From positions 1-15,997 of the forward strand of contig JADGJG010000593.1 in assembly GCA_027596195.1 (NCBI GenBank): 15,997 bases of DNA. The letters run 5' to 3'. A program made the translations under genes and the position numbers. The first letter of the stretch is position 1; each line of letters starts with the position of its first letter. The notes below the pieces were generated by a model. The model searched no databases, was not told the origin of the DNA, and saw only the letters and a program-made list of their open reading frames with translations. Shown piece by piece: positions 1-10,297 of this stretch. The DNA comes from Podochytrium sp. JEL0797. Taxonomy: Eukaryota > Chytridiomycota > Chytridiomycetes > Chytridiales > Chytriomycetaceae.

Positions 1-84
1 CTGAACGTTGAGGGACGCGGGCGTGTCATAGGCGTAATAGTTGCCGAATTGCAAAATGCACACGAGGAAGAGGGAGAGTTTCAT
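1..84 (-). CDS. N-terminus of a secreted or membrane protein (partial)
   Basis: Read on the minus strand from the ATG at 84-82, the frame stays open to the window edge for 28 codons. It begins MKLSLFLVCILQFGNYYA and continues YDTPASLNVQ. A lysine, a hydrophobic core and a small residue (Ala18) make a textbook signal peptide, with probable cleavage after Ala18, so the product should enter the secretory pathway. The rest of the gene lies outside the window and its function cannot be told. It is divergent from the CEP19-like gene at 495. It could be another signal-peptide receptor like the one at 7279, but the visible residues are not similar to it. The start is the first ATG in this frame after a stop overlapping it (TGA at 83-81 in another frame). 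The signal peptide is clear; the identity is unknown. Confidence 0.6.
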   Translation of the reverse strand, partial: MKLSLFLVCILQFGNYYAYDTPASLNVQ

Positions 85-494
85 GGACGTCTAAGCGTTG
101 GTGAAGCTTTGATGTCGGTGGAAGCGATCGAGGAGGTCATTTTTTGGCCAGTGGTGCCTGAGTCGCGAGCCGTGTTGGCGGGGGACAGCACGGCAACAGA
201 ACCACGATGGGGCACAGAGGAGGTGGAGGAGCGGCAAGGTTTTATTCCAGATAATCCATCATTTACCATGTGCATCGACTCGAGATAGGCGGTCATCAGT
301 TTTGCCTGTGCGCGCAGATTCGCGGACATTTCAAATTGCATTTTGGCCGCCCGCAGAAACTGTACAATGAATGCGCATGCCTTTATGCTGTGGAGACGAT
401 CAATGGATGCGGATCCAAACAAGCATGACTGTGATGTTTTGATTTTTTTGCTTGAAAGCAACAACTTGACAATTTCACCACCGTCACCCCTTCG
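85..494. promoter_or_regulatory. 410 bp divergent spacer between the secreted-protein and CEP19-like genes
   Basis: It separates two head-to-head genes and probably holds both promoters. No clear TATA box or RNA gene was seen. One minus-strand frame is open across the whole spacer and on into the CEP19-like gene (see findings). An additional 5' exon of either neighbour cannot be excluded. Confidence 0.35.
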
Positions 495-3337
495 ATGAGA
501 CAACGATACCGCGAGAGCTCCTTTGGCTTCGGCGATGACGATCACTCGGATCACAGCATATCGAAACTGCAACCGCGATACATTCCACACGAAATCGGCG
601 CGAAATTCCGTCCGCCCACCGTTTTTCTCACATTTCGAGACGTTGATTCCGGTATTCATCTGAAGCCCATCTTGCATTCGAGCCCAATATTTATTCATAT
701 GTTTAGGAAAATTGAAGCGCAGGCGTATGCCCATACGCGAGTTTGAACTGAAACACAAATCGAGTGCTCCGCCAGTTTGTTCAACTCGCACAGAGGAAAT
801 TGCAAAAAAGTTGTCGGCGCGGCATGAAGTATTGAGTTGCGTTCCAATGGATCGCGTAAGTCTGTTGATGTACGATAAACACACACTGAACAGCGGAAAA
901 ATCAGATCGTTGCAATCCTGTCCAAACTGCGAACGCATTTGAAAATTCTCGAACCTGCCTCCACCCACAACGCGACTACAAATGATCAAACTTTGAAATC
1001 TGATCTGCCTCTACTTCCTCAAAAATCGATGCTACCTGTGCCAAAAAAGATTGAACTCATCCCCGCTCATGCCGAGATCAAAAAACACGAAGCAAAGCCG
1101 TTCATTGTGGATGGAAATACAAATCTCAACAAGATGAAGTAAGTCACAACGATTAGTTACTGACGCGTTTATTGATCTCGCTTGAGCAGTGATGTTGAAT
1201 TGTCCAAAATCAAAGCGGAAATGAACACGGAGTTTGAAAAGAATCGCATCAAACCAGGAGATGATGGCTTCAAATACGATATTCAAGTTAAATTGCTTTA
1301 TTCGCTTGGTTATTCAATGCGAAATGTCCCCATACTAAATCAAATTTCTAGAAATCATTCGGTCAACCAACTGAAGAAAACGACTGGGACGCGTCAGACT
1401 CCGAAGCGTCAAAACCAAAGCATTCAACTCACACAAAAGCCCATCATCGTACTTTCGGGGACATGGAAACGGACGACGACGAAGTCTCTGCAAAAGCATC
1501 GCCAGCCCACCATCATCGCAAAGCTGCAGAAAGCGACGAAGAAAGCATCGCTGCATCTTCAACTGCGTTTTGGTGGAAGAAGGAAAAGGTCTTAAACGAG
1601 GAGCCTCCTGCTACTTCAACGACTCACAAAGGCACATCGCATCACACTGGGTCCATGTTTGACCCCATCCCCACTCACAAGGACACAACGCGCCACACTG
1701 GATCCATGTTTGAAGCCGAACCTATTTCTAAAATTGTGGTTGCCGAGAAGCATGACGTGTTGTCCAGAGCAGAGATTGTCTCGCCAGCAAAAACTCCGGA
1801 ACCAGTTATTACCCAGCCACCATCTATTCTCGCAAGTTCTGGAATGAGCTCCACAATGGCGGCCCTCCAACAAGCACGCTCACTCTTGAACAACCCTGCG
1901 GTGGAAATCAAAAAAGACGATCCGTCGCCAAAACACGCCGATCCCGGCCCAGTGTCTGTCAACAAGCTCGGCCCGCTCCCAACACTTTCCAAGCTCCCAA
2001 CACTCGCCACCCACAACAAAACAAATCCCTTCCAAACTTCGGAGAAGCCGTCTGAAAAGAAACCGTCGGAACCGGTGTCCGCAACCAGTACCATCTTCAC
2101 CACCCCTAAAGAAACCGTTCTGGATATGGCCTTCGACGAAGACATTGACGCGGGCTTCGCAAACTATGACGCTGAAGCAGACGATGATGGTGATTTCTTG
2201 GATCTCATTATGCCGAAAAAGAATGTGCCACCCATTCTACCGCTATCGGCTCCGAGATCGACTATTCAGCTAATCCCAGGCATGGATCATCACACTAAGT
2301 ACGAGCAAAAGTCGAGCATTTTGGCGCCGCCACCAACAGCCGCAAAAAGTCCGGCGCTCTCTGCCAAAGAATCCACCGCCGTGTCTCCCAAACCAGCTCT
2401 TGTTGAGGACGAATTCGAAACGCCAATCGACGAAGATTTCGACAACTACGATCCAGACAAGGACTCGGAAGAAGACCTGTCCTTCTTGATGAAATCCACC
2501 AAGAAGCCATTATCGGCAGACGCGCCTGCCGTCGCATCGTCTCCAAAACTCGGCCCTGGAAATTCTTTGCCAGTAAAATCCGTTGAACCGACACCTCAGG
2601 CTTCCCCAAAGCCGTTCACTTCGACTAAGGACGAAAAGTCAGAAAAGTCAGAGCACTCGAAAGCTGGTTTGGGACCCCTGGGAACTCTTCCTTCACTGTC
2701 CCAGAAATCGTCGTTCCCTAGCTCGTTGCCCAAGCCAACGGCTGCTTCGTTGCTTCCTCTCTCGAAGGATAGCACACACACTCACGCAAATCCATCATCA
2801 GCAGAGAAGCCAGAAGATTTCTCCAAACCCGTGAAAAAGGACTCCTCAAGCGATGGAGATATTTCCGAGGATTTTGACTTTGAACAGTCAATTTCGGATT
2901 TGCTCGACGACACGGACGATGTCAAGTCCAAAAAAGCATCAAAACCTGGCGTTGGAGTCTCGTCATCTGTGTTCAAAGATAAAATTTCAGGAGCTGGTGA
3001 GCTTGAATTCCTTACGTTCTCGACTTCATGAGCTAAAATTCGACAAGTTTCCAACAAAACCAGCATCCTCGACAAGTTTGCAGAATCAGCAATGAAGATA
3101 TTATCGGACGACACGACGTCTAAAAGATCGGCACATTATGAAGACGACTTTGGTGCTGGAAACACGGACTCGGAGGGAGAAACGAGCAACGACGTTTCTG
3201 CAATTGGGGACCAGTCTCCCGCATTCAAAAAGAAGGGCACCAAGTTTTTAGCAGACAGCGACAGTGAGTCCGATGACCTGTTTCGCGATGATGGTGTGGA
3301 TTTGGAAATCGACAATGAGAACGACGATGCGTTCTGA
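495..3337 (+). CDS. CEP19: CEP19-like centriolar/ciliary protein with long acidic tail
   Basis: Six exons: 495-651, 707-855, 894-1138, 1190-1286, 1352-2996 and 3048-3337. The phases join into 860 residues. CEP19 in animals sits at centriole distal appendages and basal bodies and recruits RABL2 for ciliary entry of IFT. The match is spread across exons. Residues 35-65 (GAKFRPPTVFLTFRD, then GKLKRRRMPIREF) resemble the RFQPPAIILIYES...RIMPVRNF region. A helical part follows (EEIAKKLSARHE). The domain closes with FKYDIQ...FGQ and DWDASDS at 211-233, like the FVYDIEVEF...GWDTESADEF end of the human protein. Human CEP19 is about 165 residues. Here about 630 more follow, rich in D, E, S, P and K and probably disordered, with acidic clusters such as DEDFDNYDPDKDSEEDL and a short internal repeat. 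The start is the first ATG in the frame, and an upstream exon is possible. Introns are 38-65 nt; the 38-nt one (856-893) is the weakest call. Confidence 0.8.
1622..1723 (+). repeat. 51-bp tandem duplication within the CEP19-like tail
   Basis: Two adjacent 17-codon units (1622-1672 and 1673-1723) encode THKGTSHHTGSMFDPIP and THKDTTRHTGSMFEAEP. The shared core is THK-x-T-x-x-HTGSMF. The nucleotide copies differ at several positions, so the duplication is not recent. Confidence 0.8.
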
Positions 3338-3361
3338 AAGCAATTTCAACTTATTTTTCAG

Positions 3362-3397
3362 AATAAAGGAAAAGAAATAAATCAACAAAGTTTTATT
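3362..3397. terminator. Convergent poly(A) signals
   Basis: Plus-strand AATAAA occurs at 3362-3367 and 3376-3381, 25-40 bases after the CEP19-like stop. Minus-strand AATAAA occurs at 3397-3392, about 57 bases after the GPCR stop. With cleavage usually 10-30 nt downstream of the hexamer, the two mRNAs should overlap at their 3' ends. Confidence 0.65.
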
Positions 3398-3453
3398 GTA
3401 AAGAGACGAATTGAAAATCCAAAATGATACTACTTCTAATTTTGCCAGACATT

Positions 3454-6400
3454 CTAATTGACCGAACTTCCCTGACCGACGTGCGACCCAACCCCACTTG
3501 TCGCAACCCCACTCGTGCCCTTTTCTTCACCCTCCTTCACACCAAAGACTTGCGCACGAATCTCCACAGCCTGACTGGGGCTGCTCGCAATGATCTTGAC
3601 GCTGAAGCTCTTGGTGGTAACGACAATGATTCTCTCGTCCAATTCGGAATCCTCTTCCCCTTCGCCGGCAGGTTTCTTATCAGTGGCTTCAGCGTCGTGG
3701 GGGGCGCCGTTGGCGGATTGAGACGTGTTGCGGGTCAGGTCGAGGAGGTCTTCACTAATCAAATTCGAGACATTGTACGCGTTGACAATGAACGAATCAA
3801 TCTCAGAGAAAGTGATGGTCAGCTGGCTCTTTCTGCGGTGAACAATCATGTCGGAAAGCTTGGGGTCAGACCATCCGAGAATTCCACGAGATTGGTAGTG
3901 AACTTGTCCCTGTTTGAGAAATAAAAATTGGGAATAAGAATGCTGTCGCCACAATGAACGAAAGCTTCACTATGCATTACCATGTTCAAAACTTCCAAAG
4001 GACCGCTCTCCAAAACGGACCAGTCGTCTCTGTTGATTCCAGACTTGATGACGGAACCCATGTCAAAGTCATCACCAGCTGCTTCTCCTTCCTTCTTGCC
4101 CTTCACTAAGGAAACGACGGTAGGGATAAACGCGACAATAACAGTGGCCAGCGAGAGAATCCAAGAGACAAAAGCCTGAACAAGGAACCAAAAAAATTAA
4201 GCAAAACAATGTCACACAGAAAGGAAACAAACAAAATCGTACGCGAAGAATTCTTGGGAGCATCGTTTCAGGGGACAAGAAGGGAATGGCAATCATGGTT
4301 CCACCAGACAAAACGGCAATCTTGCACAAAATATCCAACATTTTGATGTTGGGTTCCTTCTTCAACTTGTGAGAGTAGAAGACGCAGGCCAAACTGAGCA
4401 ATCCACCGACAACATAAAAGGCGTACGTGACGTAGTTTCCGAGACTCATGTCTGGAGTTTGGCAGACCTATTTTGTTGTTTGCTGGGGCGTTAGCCAAAT
4501 CACGCGTTTTCGGTGGAATACATACGTAGTAAAACTCATAACGTGAGATGGCGACAAGATTCGATGATGGCAGGGCAGCAAACTGGTAAATGACCGCAAT
4601 CAAGACGTTCAAAACAGCAAGAGCAATCACTGTCATGAGAACAGTCAAGTCGCTGACACCACGAGCGCGCTCGTATTTGTTTTGAAGACATCTCGACAAG
4701 TGGAACAGTTTGGCAAAGATGGCTCTGTTTGTTTCAATAAAAAAATGAGTCAACTATCGCACGCGTGACGCAGTGAAATCCGAGCTAAAAAACTCACCCA
4801 TAAGAAACAGCATATCCAACAGGCAGCAAATATCTCAAGTTTACGCAGGAAGCAAAAGTCTCACGACCCGGCCAGAAAATCATGGAAAGAAACACAATCT
4901 CAGATCCAGCAATCACAAAGAATCCGTACGCCAGCGGCATGGATCCCGATTGGGCAGTCGCCTTTTGGAAGATGAATGCAACAAGGGCGATTCCTGCAAT
5001 GACGTGGCCAATGATGGAACAAATAATGATTGCGCGGGCAACAGGGGAGCTTGGGTCAATCCAGCGTTCTAAAAAGATGTTGAATCAGCTCTCGTGTGCA
5101 AACCAGTCAAAAAACAAGAACGAACCAGTCGGGATAATCGGAATCCATCCATCGTTTGGTGGAGTGCTTCCACCACCTGGGAACGCAAACGATCTCAAGA
5201 CAGTGTAGGTTGCAACAGCGCCTCCCGAAGTAAAGTTGACGATGGAAGTGGTCAGACCAAAGCCTGATGAAAGACGGAAAATCAGAAATGTATTGCTTCA
5301 TCAAATATTTTGCTGTACCATAGGTATCATCGAGCAAGGATGGGTCTTGTTGCATGACAGAAGAATTAATGGAGATGACAAGTTTGGGTCTGTATGATGA
5401 AAAACGAAATGATTGCGTTGTTCAGAAAGCCGCACGTGTCAGAAGAGTTACAGAAGGGTACACTTACGTGAGCAAGTCGCCGTACAGCCCCAAACTAACT
5501 GGGTTATGCAACAGTCCATTATATCCTGCAAAATTCATTTCAACAAAAGAATTTTCAACAAAAAATAACATACCAGTGTTTGCCAAAGCTGAAGGTTGGT
5601 AGTATTGATTAGAAATCAGCGTTTGGATATTTTGGCCTGCGTTCGCAGGATTGGTGAGTCCCTAAGTTTGAGGTTTAGAATTCTGTAGATATTACAAAAA
5701 AACCAAAAACCACCCACCTCCGCAATTCCTTGCATCATTAAGTAAGTACAGTCATAACTCCGAGTAGCGTAGGTAGGAAGGCCTCCATTTTCGGTCAACG
5801 GGTATCTATTCCACCCGTGTGAGAAACGCAAGAGGCGAAAACTTGGCGTATGAGACAACACGAAAACTTACTTTGTAGGATTCGCTGCATGATTCGTATT
5901 CCATCTGTTGACAAACTTGGAAACACTTGGGTCAGTCATGGGCTTGACATCGTCCTTCAACCACATGTATCCTTGCAAGTCGTCAATTGCCGATGATCCG
6001 TACAGACTCTTTTGCAGGCCCAAGTCTCCAACAAAGGGGCGGTTGATTCCAAGCCAAACAAAGTCGGCACCGGTGAGCTGATAGTCTCTGTTTTCGGGGG
6101 AACAAAAAGAAGGATGAGTTCGCAACACCAAAACGAAGAAAAGAAAAAGAATCTCACCTCGCAGCGTAGTAGAAGTCTGCTGTCAAGTTTGCATCGGCCG
6201 CGATAATAAAGTAACTTTGTGAATGAAAGAAAAGAGAGCACCCGATGAGAAAATTGTCGTCAAGCGATTTCCAGACGAGATTCTCACCGTGAGTTGGCGT
6301 TGTTCAAAACACCGAGAGGATACGAATAGTCGCTCGTGATTTGCATTTGAGGACTAATCATGAGCTTGGCCAACACAGTAATGGAAGTGTTACTCGCGAT

Positions 6401-7279
6401 GGTGGAAGAAATGTCGTCTCCATCTGATCAACAATTTTTAGATGTGCTCGAGAGAGCAGCAGTGGATAAAAAATAGAATTTACAAGCAGAGCTGTGCGTA
6501 TCAGGCCCGACAATAATCGACACCTTGGTGACGTTCCACAACGCCAGCATGGTGAGCATGTGATCTCCATAGTCGTACCCGTTTTGCGTGCGAATGAAGT
6601 ATTGATAGTTGGACTTGTCTGAAAGGGAGGGGTCCTGTTGGGTCGATCCACAGAAAGGAACCTGAAAGTACGACAGGACTTCGGCTGAGAAACTGAAGAA
6701 AAAATACTCAACATCACGGCAAGGGCAAACTAGCAGTTAAAACAATTGAATTCTACCTCGTGGTCGCATCCAAATAGTCTCCAAATACAGCAACAGCTAA
6801 ATCCAAAAAAACGCATCCGAGTGTTAACACTTGACAATTCGGACAAAAGCGATCAAACGACAGTGCTGAACGACTCAACTGTTATTCTGCTGGACCATTT
6901 TTGTTGCTGCGATCGCAGAATAGCCTCCAGAATCAACAATTTGCCAATTGGTCGCGAAATTCGGATCCCAGTTATTTTTGCGCACAATGTTGAACTGTCC
7001 ACCGCCGGGAAGAGAGCTGGCGGCGTTAAAGTCCTGGACAGCCATCTGTACAAACAAGAGAAAGACTTGTTAATAAGGGATCTCAGATAAATGAAACAAA
7101 ACATGTCTCGCCTCAGCAGCAGCGTCGTTGGCGACAACGTTGAACTTGATCGTCGACGAATTGGTTGTGACTCCAGGCTGATCATCCAGCGCATAGGGCA
7201 GCAGGAACCCAATGTTGTAGTTTGTCGCCGCGTGCGCAACAGACAGCGCAAACGCGGACGTAAGCACTGCGACTTTCAT
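3454..7279 (-). CDS. Class C G-protein-coupled receptor (GABA-B/metabotropic-like)
   Basis: Seventeen exons encode 929 residues: 7279-7103, 7045-6880, 6796-6757, 6692-6484, 6423-6288, 6214-6158, 6087-5872, 5805-5718, 5661-5574, 5525-5468, 5389-5319, 5263-5126, 5068-4798, 4724-4526, 4467-4243, 4175-3981 and 3909-3454. A signal peptide (MKVAVLTSAFALSVAHA) leads into a Venus-flytrap ligand-binding region to about residue 480. This has the usual ARH-MAVQDFNAAS, GDYLDATTSFSAEVLSYF and GADFVWLGINRPF segments. Seven hydrophobic helices follow between about 490 and 760. The TM3 segment CVNLRYLLPVGYAVSYGAIF then AKLFHLSRC is typical of class C. It should sit in the plasma membrane and couple to heterotrimeric G proteins; the ligand is unknown. 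The last 150 residues are cytoplasmic and may hold a PH-like fold. An upstream TTG at 7288 is in frame, but the ATG at 7279 starts the signal peptide directly. Exon-intron phases are consistent throughout. Confidence 0.88.
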
Positions 7280-7330
7280 TTTGGACAAGTTTTGGAGGAA
7301 TTGTCACGGTTCTCAAATTTCGTTTCTCAA

Positions 7331-7362
7331 CTTTTTCCTCTTCCTTCTTCTTTTCTTTCTTC
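7331..7362 (+). promoter_or_regulatory. Pyrimidine tract (purine on the GPCR sense strand)
   Basis: An unbroken 32-base run of C and T lies in the 93 bp gap between the stop of the 207-residue gene and the GPCR start. On the minus strand it is a GA-rich stretch. It may be a core-promoter or leader element of the GPCR; no specific factor site is claimed. Confidence 0.3.
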
Positions 7363-7372
7363 TATGTTAAGA

Positions 7373-7996
7373 CTAAAACCCTCTAAACAAATTCCGTCGC
7401 CTTCCTTTCCACCCACTCCAAGAGCCAGAAACCTCGCCATTCAACAATTCCGAACCCACCAAACTCTCACTCCTCCCACGCAATTCGGCCCCACCCTTGA
7501 CAACGTCTCCCTCCGCCAACTCTCTCAAACAATTGACCGACTTGGACCCACTCATGAATCCTTCACCTCGCGTGGGTGTGGGCGACACAAGATTCGTTTG
7601 CGACAAGGAGCATGACATTCTCAGAGTTCTTTGCGACACAGATTGACCTTCATTGGGAAGCGCCGAAACGGCTGTACTCCTCGATTTGATAGGAGAAACG
7701 AGCTGACCCATTTCACGCATCATGGGTTTGATGCCGTGAGTAACAATCGATTTGAGCGAGGGCCACTGTTTGGTATGATGCGATATTGATTCAGAAGATT
7801 GAAGACGAAGAGGGCGGTGTTGATTTGCAATTTGAGATTGATATCGCTCAAACGCGGCCCGGGCGGGAGAATCGGGGTGCAGTGATGCAACGACAATGGG
7901 TCGAACGAATCCAGCAAGATTGTATTCGGGATCAGAGTGGGTGAGTTGGGTCTGGGATGCATCGCGCTCAAATTCACTGAAAAGTTCCGCGGTCAT
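7373..7996 (-). CDS. Hypothetical basic, Ser/Arg-rich 207-residue protein
   Basis: An uninterrupted frame runs from ATG at 7996-7994 to TAG at 7375-7373. I do not recognise it. The N-terminal third is acidic and could fold (MTAELFSEFERDASQTQ, then AFERYQSQIANQHRPLRL). From about residue 70 it becomes Ser/Arg/Gly-rich with SP and TP dipeptides (LVSPIKS, LVSPTPTR), and it ends in a basic WKGRRRNLFRGF tail. There is no signal peptide or membrane segment. The SP/TP sites and basic tail would suit a nuclear or cell-cycle-regulated protein, but that is inference only. It lies 86 bp downstream of CDC20 and 93 bp upstream of the GPCR on the same strand. That leaves little room for separate promoters and 3' ends. 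An unseen intron in the low-complexity half is possible. Confidence 0.5.
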   Translation of the reverse strand: MTAELFSEFERDASQTQLTHSDPEYNLAGFVRPIVVASLHPDSPARAAFERYQSQIANQHRPLRLQSSESISHHTKQWPSLKSIVTHGIKPMMREMGQLVSPIKSRSTAVSALPNEGQSVSQRTLRMSCSLSQTNLVSPTPTRGEGFMSGSKSVNCLRELAEGDVVKGGAELRGRSESLVGSELLNGEVSGSWSGWKGRRRNLFRGF

Positions 7997-8082
7997 AGAT
8001 TGTCACACGACGCGCTTTTTTTTCTTTATTCTCAATTATCGCTCAACCATGCTCTTTCTCCAACAAGGTATACCTGCAAACT

Positions 8083-10297
8083 TTAACGAATCGTCATCTT
8101 CTTGGTCGCATTCACCAACTCATCCTCTACGGCCCCACCGTCTCCAACCATTTTCCCGGCTCCCATACCCCCGACCCCACTCCCCTCCTTCCGTCCCGTC
8201 GCCGTTGTGGGTCTCTCAAACGCCTTCCAAAACTTCAAATTCTCATCACTCGCCCCGGTAACAACCGTGCTCCCATCAGGACTCATAGCCGCATGCAACA
8301 CTCTCGCATCGTGTCCCTCCAAATCCACAATCTTTTTACAACTCGGGTATCCCCAGATAGACAGGTGGTTGTACGGGTATCCGTGGGAGCTCACGAGTTC
8401 CTTGTAGGTTTTGGACCAGAGGAGGGAGGTGACTTGAGAGCCCGTGTCGATCGAGTTGAGAGGCGTGGAGGAGGGAGTGGTGGTGTTCCAAAAGTGGATT
8501 TGTCGATCATTGGTGCCTCCGCCGGTAGCGAGGAGGTTGAGTTGCCAGGGACACCACGCGATGGCCTGAATCGGAAATGGTCAAACGCGACAATCCCATG
8601 AAAAGATTGGACAAAAACACCCACAAACACACCTTCACAGCCGCATTGTGAGCAGATTTGGTACTCTTGGGAACACTTGTTCTCGCATCCCAAATGTTGA
8701 CGAGATTGTCGTTTCCTCCAGACGCAAGCAAGCCGCCGTCGGCTCTCCATTTCAATCCACAGACTTCTTGGGAGTGACCCAACAGTTCTCCGACTTTGTG
8801 GTTCGCGACTCGGACATCGTGGTGCCAAATGCTGCCGTCTCTGCACCCTGATTTCCCGGCACAGAAAAAAGATCAAAAATCAAAAACAGGAGAACAAAAA
8901 GAATCAACAAAATACAAACCACTGCTAACAATATGACGATCCCAAGCCAGCACGCCAACTCTCGAAGTATGCCCCTTCATTGTTCGGACTTTGGCCTGCG
9001 TCTCCATGTCCCAAATTTGTGTGTCGCCGTTTCCGACTCCGACCGCAAGGAAGCCTCCGTCCGCTGTCCATTGTCTGATGAGTGCATATGTTTAGTAGGG
9101 ATGTGATGGAGGGGTGGGGGCAGTGTGTTTGAGATCGCCGCTCCGAAATGAGACGAGTCGGTGTGAAAAACTTTGGTCGACGCGTATGAACCGGATCGTG
9201 ACGTCCAAGAATCGGGAGCTCTCAAACAGCTCGAATCCATCGGAAAATCTCAAGCCGAACGTACACGCATGCAAGCACGCACTCAGAGCGATGCTGTGCG
9301 CTTCGCTCCTCGCACGTCACCCCCCAAACTTACACAGAAGTCACAGTCGCTTGAGGTCCCGTGGCATCGGCATCATCGGAAGCCTTACAAAACTCCACGA
9401 CATTCCCAGAATCCCCATTCCAAACAAACACGGTGCCCTCAAGCGCCACAGCCAAATTATTGTCCGAACTCCAGTCCAACAGATTCAAATAGTAATCATC
9501 CACGATTCCGGGAGCATCGAGGACGCGTTCTGGGGTAGTTTGAATTCTGCGGCGATGGCAAGCACCCGAGTTATTTTTTTTGATGAGAGATGGGCGGGAG
9601 GACCAGTGGGAGGGAAGGGGGTCGTGCGGATTAGAAGAGAGTGGAGCGGGTGGTTTGAAGCTCAGGATGCGCGAGTTGAGTTGAATGCCGCAGGCGCGCG
9701 CGATTTCCTCCTGTGGGTGACAAGAAATGCGAGGACAAAACAAGGCCAAAGATGAGCCACGTTTCACAAGACAAACCAGACATTCCAATCACCTGGTATG
9801 CCAGCTGGGACGCGTCGAGGGGCGGCGGGGCTTGTTTGGGGATGATTGTTTGATCCGGATTGTCCGAGTTGTCGTTGATGTTTGGAGTCACGGCGAGGTG
9901 GAAATGCGAGGATGGCATATCGGTGGAGTGTCTGTTTGGGATGTAGCGGTCGTACTGGGGGAAAAGGAGTTGAATATTGAAAACGAAACAACTGGACGAA
10001 TCGTTCGAAACCAATCACCTGTTTGAGGACTTTGGCGCGCGGCGACGCGGCCTTGTCTCTAGAGTCCCGCGGGTCTCTGTCCCTGGCGTCCTTGGCGTCT
10101 CTAGACGCCTTCTCCCTAGGCACGGGTTTCTTGACCGAGCGGGGCGGCGGGCTTTCCGTCAGGGTCCTGGCCTTGGAGACGCGCGGAGCCTTGCGCGGGG
10201 TGACGCTGTGCACAAGGTTGGAAACGTGTGGCGAGAGAACGGCCTTGGGCGTAAACGACGCGAGCCGCATCTGTTTCGAGGGCGTAGAAGGGGCCAT
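8083..10297 (-). CDS. CDC20: CDC20, activator of the anaphase-promoting complex
   Basis: Six exons (10297-10019, 9954-9793, 9710-9334, 9074-8920, 8847-8633, 8565-8083) encode 556 residues in continuous phase. CDC20 recruits cyclin B and securin to the APC/C ubiquitin ligase at anaphase and is the target of the spindle checkpoint. The sequence shows a basic N-terminus with possible CDK sites (TP at 5, 16 and 33; SP at 22; T33 in TPRK). A C-box, DRYIPNR, lies at 95-101, and TPERVLDAPGIVDDYYLNLL leads into the propeller. WD40 repeats include HHDVRVANHKVGELLGHSQE, LASGGNDNLVNIWD and AIAWCPWQLNLLATGGG. The protein ends in the Ile-Arg tail (KKMTIR) that docks on APC3. TPERVLDAPG and GHSQEVCGL favour CDC20 over CDH1/FZR1. 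The ATG at 10297 is preferred; an in-frame ATG at 10423 would add 42 residues of poor quality. Intron 3 (259 nt) is much longer than the others. Confidence 0.9.

Noticed and set aside
1675..2145. 156-codon minus-strand frame within the CEP19-like tail exon
   Set aside because: It is antisense to a long exon with biased codons. The product is Ser/Gly/Val-rich mirror sequence with no domain.
3424..3924. 166-codon plus-strand frame over the last GPCR exon
   Set aside because: It is a shadow of the real minus-strand exon, whose frame joins the rest of the receptor in phase.
7091..7615. 174-codon plus-strand frame
   Set aside because: It spans the GPCR signal-peptide exon and the end of the 207-residue gene in antisense, and has no recognisable protein features.
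9600..9660. Possible extra intron in CDC20 exon 3 (GTCCTC...CCGCAG, 57 nt)
   Set aside because: Removing it would create a stop codon (TG+A) at the junction, whereas reading through keeps the frame open.
9114..9755. 213-codon plus-strand frame across CDC20 exon 3 and intron 3
   Set aside because: The minus strand encodes conserved CDC20 sequence here. The plus frame is arginine-rich and of low complexity.
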